From Eubacteriales bacterium (GTDB lineage Bacteria > Bacillota > Clostridia > Christensenellales > UMGS416), in the NCBI GenBank assembly GCA_028709505.1, contig JAQVWW010000133.1, positions 1-5,050 of the forward strand: a stretch of DNA of 5,050 bases, written 5' to 3'. Below, piece after piece: positions 1-5,050 of the stretch (positions within the stretch are counted from its first letter, which is position 1; every line of letters begins with the position of its first letter). The notes beneath the pieces are model-generated. The model was given only the letters and a program-made list of their open reading frames with translations. It was not told the DNA's origin and made no database searches. Both the position numbers and the translations under genes were made by a program.

Positions 1-1
1 C

Positions 2-1450
2 GCCGTGGTGGCTGTTCTTGGAAAACTGGGTTCAAAGCTATGGGAGGCTGCAACACATAATGAAACGTTTAAAAGTAGTTTAGCCCAAATAAAGGGCAAC
101 CTAGCCATGGCTTTCCAACCAATCTATCAGGCGGCGCTGCCGGCCTTGCAGGCGTTAGCCAGTTGGCTTGCCAAGGTAACCAATTATATAGCGCAGGTAA
201 TGGGCGCGCTGTTCGGCGTGAGTTGGGGTGACGCTCAAAAAGGGGTCAAAGGGCTTGAGGAAAACGTAAATGGAGTAGGTGGCGCCGCTAAGGAAGCCCA
301 AAAAAGCTTGGCCGGCTTTGATGAGTTAACTGTTCTGCCCTCTCAGCGTTCAGGCGGCGGCGGTGGTGGAGGAAGCGGACTGGAGTTTGGTAAAAAAATT
401 GAGCTGCCCCAGTGGCTGCAGGACTTGATAGATAACCCCAGAATACAGGAGGCGCTTGATAGCATAAAGGAATCCTGGGAATCTATCAAAGAAAGCGTAA
501 AAGAAGTTTGGCCCCATATTGAACCCTTTGTGACCTGGCTTAAAGACAACGCCCTCGATGGGGTGGTGCGCTTGTTCGAATTGTTTGCGGCCGCGCTGGA
601 AATTATAGCCGGGATTTTTGCCGGAGACTGGGATAAGGTGCTGGATGGGCTCAAAAAATTTGCCGACGCGTCTCTGCCAAAATGGCTTAAAGACTTGATT
701 GATGAATGGGCCCCGAAATTTGCGAAATGGGTTAAGGATCTGCCGAAGACCATTGAGGATGCCAAAAAAGCTATCAAGGAAAAAGTTGACGAAATCAAAA
801 CAGCTATTACCGAAAAATGGAACGCCATTGTCACTAGCACGCGTGAAAAGTGGGAATCCGTGAAAAATGCCATCGTCCAACCTATCGAGCGGGCATGGGT
901 CAATACGGTGCTGACGGTGCGCTCGTTTGTCTCCAACCTAGCTACGGAGTGGGACAACATCAAATCCAAGGCCACCGAAGCGTGGAACAACATCAAATCC
1001 GCCATAACTGACCCTATAGATGCGGCTAAAAAAACAGTGCAGGATGCTGTCGACGCCATCAAGCGCACGTTGAGTGGTGAGGTAAAATGGCCTAATATCA
1101 AAGCGCCTACCGTTAATCTAAGATGGGATACGGCGTCTTTTGTCGGCAAATCCTTAATGGCCATGAACCTGCCGGGCCTGCCCAAATTCTCAGTCTCCTG
1201 GAACGCCCAGGGCGGCATCCTTGACCGCGCCACGCTCATCGGTGCTGGCGAGGCGGGAAAGGAGGCTATCCTCCCGCTGGATCGCAATACCGGCTGGATG
1301 CAGCAGTTGGCCGATGTCATCAACGGCGGCAACGGGGGCGGTGACATCTACATTACACTTGACCTTGATGGGGAGCCGGTGTATCGCACCGTAATTAAAC
1401 GTGCACAGGCGGAGCGTAGGCGTACCGGCCTATCGCCGCTGCCAGTGTAA
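2..1450 (+). CDS. Phage tail tape measure protein, C-terminal part (5' partial)
   Basis: Tape measure proteins set tail length, fill the tail lumen and help deliver DNA at infection. The frame is open to the left edge (codon GCC at 2-4), and the GTG at position 5 is probably internal, so the N-terminus lies outside the window. Numbering residues from position 5, a helical region is followed by the family-typical KSLAGFDEL motif near residue 101 and a Gly-rich linker at 117-125 with seven consecutive Gly. A hydrophobic segment (about 184-209) may be membrane-inserting. Next comes a long charged helical region (about 210-350) with tryptophans 11 residues apart. The C-terminus carries the common TMP ending: GGILDRATLIGAGEAGKEAI, then PLDRNTGWM and a basic tail. 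No lytic transglycosylase or peptidase domain is seen in this part. The gene stops 10 bases before the next start. Family assignment is firm from the C-terminal motifs and the gene order; total length is unknown. Confidence 0.93.
   Translation, partial: AVVAVLGKLGSKLWEAATHNETFKSSLAQIKGNLAMAFQPIYQAALPALQALASWLAKVTNYIAQVMGALFGVSWGDAQKGVKGLEENVNGVGGAAKEAQKSLAGFDELTVLPSQRSGGGGGGGSGLEFGKKIELPQWLQDLIDNPRIQEALDSIKESWESIKESVKEVWPHIEPFVTWLKDNALDGVVRLFELFAAALEIIAGIFAGDWDKVLDGLKKFADASLPKWLKDLIDEWAPKFAKWVKDLPKTIEDAKKAIKEKVDEIKTAITEKWNAIVTSTREKWESVKNAIVQPIERAWVNTVLTVRSFVSNLATEWDNIKSKATEAWNNIKSAITDPIDAAKKTVQDAVDAIKRTLSGEVKWPNIKAPTVNLRWDTASFVGKSLMAMNLPGLPKFSVSWNAQGGILDRATLIGAGEAGKEAILPLDRNTGWMQQLADVINGGNGGGDIYITLDLDGEPVYRTVIKRAQAERRRTGLSPLPV
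949..1014 (+). repeat. 33-bp direct repeat coding an 11-residue W-x10-W unit in the TMP
   Basis: The 19 bases at 949-967 recur at 982-1000 with a single mismatch, exactly 33 bases (11 codons) apart. The two copies encode WDNIKS and WNNIKS. The same 11-residue tryptophan spacing occurs at W272/W283 (bases 818 and 851) and at W158/W169 (bases 476 and 509), but there the DNA has diverged. This looks like a hendecad helical repeat used to extend the tape measure rod. Confidence 0.75.
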
Positions 1451-1456
1451 GGAGGG
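1451..1456 (+). promoter_or_regulatory. Ribosome binding site for the DUF6711-type gene
   Basis: GGAGGG directly follows the TMP stop codon and lies 4 bases before ATG at 1461. It decides the start: an in-frame upstream ATG-like start at 1401 lies inside the TMP gene and would add 20 residues unlike the family. Confidence 0.8.
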
Positions 1457-1460
1457 CAAC

Positions 1461-1817
1461 ATGATCAAAATCAACGGTGTGCCCCTATCCAGGCAGCCCC
1501 AGGCAGTCAGCGTATCGTATAACGCGCTGGCCGCCGAGACGTCCGGACGCAACGCCAAAGGGCAAATGCTTATCGACCGGGTGGCCATCAAAGCCAAGTT
1601 GGAGCTTAAATGGGGTGGTCTGACGGCTGCGGAAGCTGCGGGCATCCTGTCGGCGATCAGCGGCGTATTCATATCGGTGACCTATGACGACTTGAAAGCA
1701 GGCGCGCCGAAAACCATTACCTGCTACACTGGAGACCCGCAGATGGAGGTGAGCCACAAGCTTGCCAACGGGCAGTACTACTATAAAAGCTTGTCGGTAT
1801 CGCTGATTGAGCAGTAG
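1461..1817 (+). CDS. Small phage tail protein, DUF6711-type
   Basis: This 118-residue protein resembles the phage family DUF6711, recalled from memory and not searched. It opens with MIKINGVPLSRQP and has the central pattern GRNAKGQMLIDRVAIKAKLE followed by LKWGGLT, matching the family's R-N-G-x-M-x-I-R-x-A-x-K-x-K-L-E-L-x-W core. A later C/F-Y-x-GD element appears as CYTGDPQ, and the chain ends in a beta-rich stretch (YYYKSLSVSLIEQ). No signal peptide or membrane segment is seen. It lies between the tape measure gene and the hub gene, where siphophages usually encode the distal tail protein, so a structural role at the tail tip is inferred; the biochemical role of the family is not established to my knowledge. 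Start ATG at 1461 is supported by the GGAGGG site. The stop codon overlaps the next gene's ribosome binding site, suggesting coupled translation. Confidence 0.85.
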   Translation: MIKINGVPLSRQPQAVSVSYNALAAETSGRNAKGQMLIDRVAIKAKLELKWGGLTAAEAAGILSAISGVFISVTYDDLKAGAPKTITCYTGDPQMEVSHKLANGQYYYKSLSVSLIEQ

Positions 1818-1821
1818 GAGG
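1816..1821 (+). promoter_or_regulatory. Ribosome binding site for the hub/spike gene, overlapping the upstream stop
   Basis: AGGAGG shares two bases with the TAG stop (1815-1817) of the DUF6711-type gene and precedes ATG at 1825 by 3 bases, a short but usable spacing. It favours ATG 1825 over the in-frame TTG at 1807, which lies upstream of the site and inside the previous gene. Confidence 0.75.
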
Positions 1822-1824
1822 AGC

Positions 1825-4497
1825 ATGTATAGCGTATCAGAGGCATACAAAACGGCCATAGCCGGTCAGGGACGCACATTGCGTTCACGGCTCACCGTCG
1901 GTGGTGCTGTATATGACGACGATACAGTGATAAGCCTGACCATACGGCGCGGCGCCACACCCGATACGGGGTTTGCCTTGGGGGCCACGACAGCGGCACA
2001 GCTAGACGTGGCCCTGTTTGATCTGGACGGCACGATGGATCTATCAGCTTTTGCCGGCGTAGATATCGTGCCGGAAATCGGCCTGGTGCTACCGGATGAC
2101 AGCGTAGAGTATGTGTCCCAGGGTATCTTTACCGCCGACCAGCCGACACGCTCCGAGGGCAAAATAGCGCTTACGGCGTATGACCGGATGATAAGGCTGG
2201 AGAAAGCATATCAGCCCCCGTTTACGCCGCCGGCGACCGCTGCGGCGCTGCTGGAAGAAGTGACAACGCAAGCCGGGGTGCCGTTAGCATCGGGATATGC
2301 AAGCCTGCCCAACATGGGCATGCCTATCACCCAGGAAATCAGCGGCGGTACGCTGCGCCAGATTATCGGCTGGGTGGCCGAGCTGGCCGGCGGATTTGCT
2401 TGGATAAACCGTGCCGGGGTGCTGGAAATACGGCAGTTCACCACAGCAGCTGCAGCTGTGGCTGAAATTACGCCCGACAATTACTTCCCGCCCATGACGG
2501 TAGCAGACGAAGCGTTTTGGGTAGACGGCCTTATCGTTAAGTCCACTGCGGAAGACGTGGGGTTGACCTATGGGAACGAGCCGCAGCGGCCGTGGAGTAT
2601 CATTGGCAACCCGCTGATGGTGGACTTCCCGGCTCCCGCGGCCAACACGCTGCTATCGGCACTTAGCGTCATCGAATATTGGTCTTACAACGTCGCTTGG
2701 CAAGGCGACCCCGCGCTGGATCCTGGCGACGCTCTGGGCATAACCGACTACAAGACCAACGTCCGGCGCCTGTCCATAGTGGGAACCGAGGTATTGACAT
2801 ACACCGGAGGGCTGCGGTCGCAGATAGCGCTGACGGCACCATCTGCCTACGAGCAGGCCACGTCTACGCAGGTGTCGGCCAGCACAGTATCTTCCATGGT
2901 TACGCGCTCCTGGAGCGAAATACAGCGTAATGCGGAACAAATCGCCCTGAAGGTCAGTCAGACCACCTACGACGGCGAAAAGCCGCATGTGGGCGGCCCG
3001 CCGCCGGAAGTCCCGCCGGTGGGGCGGCTGTGGCTGGACACGTCGGTGACGCCCAACCTGCTCAAGCGCTGGGATGGGACGGCCTGGGTAGCCGCGGGTG
3101 CCGAAGCTGTTAAGGCAAGCGGAATAGATATTTCCGCCGGGAAACTGTATGCCTACAGCGCCGACGTCGCTTTCGACACACAGAACTTTGCGGTCAACAT
3201 CAAAGACCCCAACGACCAGGACTTAAGCCGCGTCAGCATCGACGACAACGGCATTAGTGCCGAGCGTGTCAACGCCGACGCGCTGTACTCCGGCCCTCAA
3301 TATATCAACAACGCAATGCCCAGCCTGGTGGGTGCGCGGGCCACCCGCTTGCCGCCGGGCGTCTACGACATATATGTGTGGCCGACCGGCAACGACAACA
3401 ACAGTGGCATAGGTGGCTGGGCTAACGCCAAACGCACAATTGCCAGTGCGCTGGAGTCGCTGCCCAAGCATCTTGATGGCGCGACAGTGCGTATCTGGCT
3501 GTATTCCGGCGTTAATTACGGTGAGGACGTGCTACTGGATGGGTACTATGGGTCTGGCAGTATTACGATAGGCAAGGGTGCTATAGACGCGCACGTACAG
3601 GTGCGTACGCTGCGTATAACACAGTGCAGTGTGCCTGTGACGGTCTACGGCGTAATATCCGGCAATGTACGGATTAGCCAGTGCGGCAACGTGCTGCTGG
3701 ACAATTGCGCCGTTGCGGTGGCCGGCACAGGTAATAACGGTATCGACGTCATCAATGCCAGCAACGTTAGGGTGCGCGGTACCGAGATTAACGCCTATCA
3801 CGGCATGTGGCTTAACGATAACAGCTCTGCATACGCCGAGAGCACGCGTGGCGATTGCACGTATGCGTATGTTGTGCGCGACGGCAGTGTCATGCACGTT
3901 TTGGGCACCCGGCCCTATGGCACGATATCAACGGACGCGGTGGCCGAAGTACGCGGCAGCGCATCGGAGGCTCACGGCAGCGGCTATACGCCGCCGCCCA
4001 CGCCGCCTACGCAGACGGTGCAAGTCGCGCTGGCCGACAGCCGATCCTACCGCGCAAGCCCGGACAACCAATGGTATGCCGACCGCCTCGTTGGGTATGG
4101 CCGATGGGCACCTAACGGCATCTGGACAGGCTGCATGCGGTTTGACTTGTCATCTCTAGCCGGTAAAACCGTGCTACGCGCCCGCATACGGTTGATGCGC
4201 CGCAATGGCGTGGGTAGCAGCTCCGCAGAGACGATAACCGTACAGACATACACGTCGCCCGCTACGCTGCCCGGCGGCAATACATCGGGTAATGCGCCGG
4301 TGCGCGGCGGTACTGGTGCCAGCGCGACTATCCCGCGCGGCGTGGCTACATGGATGGACATTAGCCCTGCAGACGTGCAGGCCATAATCAACGGCGGTGC
4401 CGTGGGTCTGGCCATTAACACGGGCAACACTGGCTACGGCAAGTGCGACGGCGTAGGCGACGCCACACCGCCCATATTGGAGGTGACCTATCAGTGA
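1825..4497 (+). CDS. Modular tail hub/spike protein with beta-helix and DNRLRE-like C-terminal domain
   Basis: This 890-residue protein is the probable tail-tip hub and receptor-binding spike. Residues about 1-345 look like a gp27/Tal-type hub, with ALTAYDRMIRLEKAY near 115-129, DPGDALGITDY near 299-309 and TYTGGLRSQIALT near 325-337. A short helical, coiled-coil-like stretch (about 362-380, EIQRNAEQIALKVSQ) follows. Next is a Pro-rich linker and the motif GRLWLDTSVTPNLLKRWDGT with W421 (400-421), common in Firmicutes phage tail proteins. Residues about 430-490 form a beta-rich segment. Residues about 513-710 look like a right-handed beta-helix that starts with YVWPTGNDNNSG. A hinge TPPPTPPTQT (722-731) leads to a DNRLRE/CBM96-like domain (about 732-890). 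No peptidase, lysozyme or collagen-like repeat is visible. The start is chosen from the AGGAGG site; the end overlaps the chaperone gene by 4 bases. Hub and spike roles are inferred from motifs and gene order; glycan binding is a family-based guess. Enzymatic activity of the beta-helix cannot be judged. Confidence 0.88.
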   Translation: MYSVSEAYKTAIAGQGRTLRSRLTVGGAVYDDDTVISLTIRRGATPDTGFALGATTAAQLDVALFDLDGTMDLSAFAGVDIVPEIGLVLPDDSVEYVSQGIFTADQPTRSEGKIALTAYDRMIRLEKAYQPPFTPPATAAALLEEVTTQAGVPLASGYASLPNMGMPITQEISGGTLRQIIGWVAELAGGFAWINRAGVLEIRQFTTAAAAVAEITPDNYFPPMTVADEAFWVDGLIVKSTAEDVGLTYGNEPQRPWSIIGNPLMVDFPAPAANTLLSALSVIEYWSYNVAWQGDPALDPGDALGITDYKTNVRRLSIVGTEVLTYTGGLRSQIALTAPSAYEQATSTQVSASTVSSMVTRSWSEIQRNAEQIALKVSQTTYDGEKPHVGGPPPEVPPVGRLWLDTSVTPNLLKRWDGTAWVAAGAEAVKASGIDISAGKLYAYSADVAFDTQNFAVNIKDPNDQDLSRVSIDDNGISAERVNADALYSGPQYINNAMPSLVGARATRLPPGVYDIYVWPTGNDNNSGIGGWANAKRTIASALESLPKHLDGATVRIWLYSGVNYGEDVLLDGYYGSGSITIGKGAIDAHVQVRTLRITQCSVPVTVYGVISGNVRISQCGNVLLDNCAVAVAGTGNNGIDVINASNVRVRGTEINAYHGMWLNDNSSAYAESTRGDCTYAYVVRDGSVMHVLGTRPYGTISTDAVAEVRGSASEAHGSGYTPPPTPPTQTVQVALADSRSYRASPDNQWYADRLVGYGRWAPNGIWTGCMRFDLSSLAGKTVLRARIRLMRRNGVGSSSAETITVQTYTSPATLPGGNTSGNAPVRGGTGASATIPRGVATWMDISPADVQAIINGGAVGLAINTGNTGYGKCDGVGDATPPILEVTYQ
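3361..3954 (+). other. Right-handed beta-helix-like region of the spike protein
   Basis: Residues about 513-710 of the hub/spike protein have the look of a pectate-lyase-type parallel beta-helix. The entry motif is VYDIYVWPTGNDNNSGIGGW followed by a TIASALESLP helix cap, a pattern I recognise from Firmicutes phage tail proteins. Short rungs follow: LRITQC (596-601), VRISQC (615-620, 19 residues later), NVLLDNC (622-628) and NVRVRGTEI (647-655). Cys 601, 620 and 628 may stack on one another inside the helix. Such regions usually form a rigid, protease-resistant and often trimeric shaft, sometimes with glycan-cleaving activity. No catalytic set can be identified by eye. Confidence 0.65.
4018..4494 (+). 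other. C-terminal DNRLRE/CBM96-like beta-sandwich domain of the spike protein
   Basis: Residues about 732-890 follow the DNRLRE/CBM96 pattern. An opening strand with A-D-S-R-S-Y (736-742) leads to CMRFDLSSLAGKTVLRARIR (770-789), the R-x-x-x-x-F-D-L-S-x-L-x-G-x-x-V-x-x-A signature. WMDISPADVQAIINGG (843-858) corresponds to the usual W-x-x-x-D-v-T-x-x-V-q element, and AVGLAI and TPPILEVTY match the usual closing strands. Proteins with this domain are often surface or secreted and several bind polysaccharide. At the tip of a tail spike, attachment to a host surface glycan is the natural inference. The preceding Pro-rich hinge sets it off as a separate module. Confidence 0.7.
4479..4486 (+). promoter_or_regulatory. 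Ribosome binding site for the chaperone-like gene
   Basis: GGAGGTGA, near-complete complementarity to the 16S rRNA tail, lies inside the last codons of the spike gene and 7 bases before GTG at 4494. The spacing selects that GTG over GTG 4443 (upstream of the site) and GTG 4503. Confidence 0.85.
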
Positions 4498-4838
4498 TAT
4501 ATGTGGACGACATACTGCGCGGCGATAACGCTATCATAGGCGACGACTATATCGACATACCCGGCGTGGGCAGCGTCGCCGGCATTGCAGACTGGGGCAA
4601 CATAACGCTGCACGATGACAGCGGCGGGGCAGAGATAGCCGACGCGGTGCTGCGAGGGCTGCGTAAGCGCCGCAACGCGCTGCTAACCGGCTGTGATTGG
4701 ACACAGGTGCCCGATGCGCCGCTGACCGATGCCCAGCGCGGGGCGTGGCAGGCGTACCGGCAGGCGCTGCGGGACTTGCCCGAGACGGCGCGGCTGGTGC
4801 CCGGCGGGATAACGTGGCCAGCGGCGCCGGCGGAATAG
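4494..4838 (+). CDS. Tail-fibre assembly chaperone-like protein (Phage_tail_APC type)
   Basis: This 114-residue protein has a C-terminal half typical of the phage tail assembly chaperone-like family (Pfam Phage_tail_APC, PF16778, by recall). The signature is RKRRNALLTGCDWTQVPDAP with C67-D68-W69, followed by an LTDAQRGAW helix and YRQALRDLP (88-96). Proteins of this group are usually encoded just after tail fibre or spike genes and are thought to help fold or assemble them. That is the position here, right after the 890-residue spike. The N-terminal half (1-52) is acidic and rich in Asp, Ile and Gly, and I do not recognise it; it may be the partner-specific part. The start is GTG, overlapping the spike stop as GTGA and served by a strong GGAGGTGA site, so translation is probably coupled. 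The gene is very GC-rich towards its end. A structural tail role cannot be excluded. Confidence 0.82.
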   Translation: MIYVDDILRGDNAIIGDDYIDIPGVGSVAGIADWGNITLHDDSGGAEIADAVLRGLRKRRNALLTGCDWTQVPDAPLTDAQRGAWQAYRQALRDLPETARLVPGGITWPAAPAE

Positions 4839-4916
4839 CGCACGACCAAAAATCAAGCCCCGGAGCGGCCAGTAATGGAAGCGCCCCAGGGTATTTTTAT
4901 GCCGGCGGGCGAACGC

Positions 4917-4922
4917 GGGGGA
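4917..4922 (+). promoter_or_regulatory. Probable ribosome binding site for the holin
   Basis: GGGGGA lies 5 bases before ATG at 4928. It is weaker than the other sites in the window, which would suit a lysis gene kept at modest expression, but that is only inference. Confidence 0.5.
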
Positions 4923-4927
4923 CAGAT

Positions 4928-5050
4928 ATGGAAAAAGCTTTTACGGGAATCAAAATGGCGTGGGCGGTCATCTGCACGATATGCACATGGCTATGGGGCG
5001 GCTGGGACGGCGCTCTTATCGCCCTACTGGTATGCGTGGCGCTGGACTAT
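4928..5050 (+). CDS. Phage holin, N-terminal part (3' partial)
   Basis: Forty-one codons are visible before the right edge. The translation begins MEKAFTGIKMAWAVICTICT, continues with LWGGWDGALIALLVCVALDY, and is then cut off. A hydrophobic helix (about residues 9-23), a turn containing G-G-W-D-G, and a second hydrophobic helix ending in ALDY match the N-terminus of the toxin secretion/phage lysis holin family (Phage_holin_4_1), which typically reads W-D-x-L-x-x-A-L-x-x-x-x-x-x-D-Y-x-T-G. These proteins form lesions in the cytoplasmic membrane that release or activate the endolysin. ATG 4928 is chosen because the charged residues, hydrophobic helices and GGGGGA site fit. The gap from 4839 to 4927 has no clear terminator or promoter, so the holin is probably read with the tail genes. 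An endolysin gene would be expected downstream, outside the window. Confidence 0.82.
   Translation, partial: MEKAFTGIKMAWAVICTICTWLWGGWDGALIALLVCVALDY

Noticed and set aside
343..1347. 334-codon open frame on the - strand inside the tape measure gene
   Set aside because: Its translation is low in recognisable motifs, rich in Ser/Ala/Pro as expected for an antisense shadow, and lies opposite a clear TMP. No ribosome binding site was recognised for it.
2441..2461. Perfect 7-bp inverted repeat (CCACAGC ... GCTGTGG) with a 7-base loop
   Set aside because: It lies in the middle of the hub gene in a run of Ala/Val codons, has no following T-run, and is explained by repeated GCA/GCT codons.
3665..4159. 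164-codon + strand frame inside the spike gene
   Set aside because: Out-of-frame shadow of the spike gene: Arg/Ala/Thr-rich translation, no motif, no ribosome binding site recognised.
4018..4497. Diversity-generating retroelement target at the spike C-terminus
   Set aside because: The terminal domain looks DNRLRE-like and not C-type-lectin-like, and no template repeat, IMH-like element or reverse transcriptase is in the window.
4839..4927. Possible terminator or promoter in the gap before the holin
   Set aside because: The T-run at 4894-4898 is not preceded by a convincing hairpin, and I find no good -35/-10 pair with proper spacing.
4875..5050. ATG at 4875 opening a frame that stays open to the right edge, overlapping the holin out of frame
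   Set aside because: Its translation is Trp/Arg/Gly-rich without a recognisable domain, while the overlapping holin frame has two hydrophobic helices and the family's W-D-G and D-Y residues.

Overview
This window is the distal tail end of the late region of a tailed phage or prophage. All genes lie on the + strand and are packed like an operon. In order they are: the C-terminal part of a tape measure protein (TMP), a small DUF6711-type tail protein, a large modular hub/spike protein of 890 residues, a small tail-fibre assembly chaperone-like protein, and the first 41 codons of a holin. TMP, distal tail component, hub/receptor-binding protein, chaperone, holin is the usual late order in siphovirus-type prophages of Firmicutes. 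The strong Shine-Dalgarno sequences (GGAGG type) and the protein families fit a Firmicutes host, probably a Clostridia-like lineage of medium to high GC. Frequent ATA isoleucine codons within GC-rich DNA point the same way. I cannot name a genus, and I cannot tell an integrated prophage from a free phage because no att site, integrase or host gene is in view.

Layout. Positions 2-1450 hold the TMP, open at the left edge. After 10 bases comes the DUF6711-type gene (1461-1817). Its stop codon overlaps the ribosome binding site of the hub/spike gene (1825-4497). That gene's last bases overlap the GTG start of the chaperone-like gene (4494-4838). An 89-base gap without a recognisable terminator leads to the holin (4928 to the right edge). 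Nothing convincing is encoded on the - strand.

How the genes work together. The TMP sets tail length and occupies the tail lumen. The DUF6711-type protein and the N-terminal third of the 890-residue protein probably form the tip. The rest of the 890-residue protein projects as a spike: a linker with a coiled-coil-like stretch and a W-rich motif, then a right-handed beta-helix-like region, a proline hinge, and a C-terminal DNRLRE/CBM96-like beta-sandwich that probably touches the host surface. The chaperone-like protein probably helps the spike fold or assemble. The holin starts the lysis cassette, whose endolysin would be expected just beyond the right edge.

I see no defence system, retroelement, CRISPR array or RNA gene. 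The points of most interest are the architecture of the hub/spike fusion, a small protein where a distal tail protein is usually encoded, an 11- and 44-residue repeat structure in the TMP, and a marked composition difference between the TMP and the spike/chaperone end.
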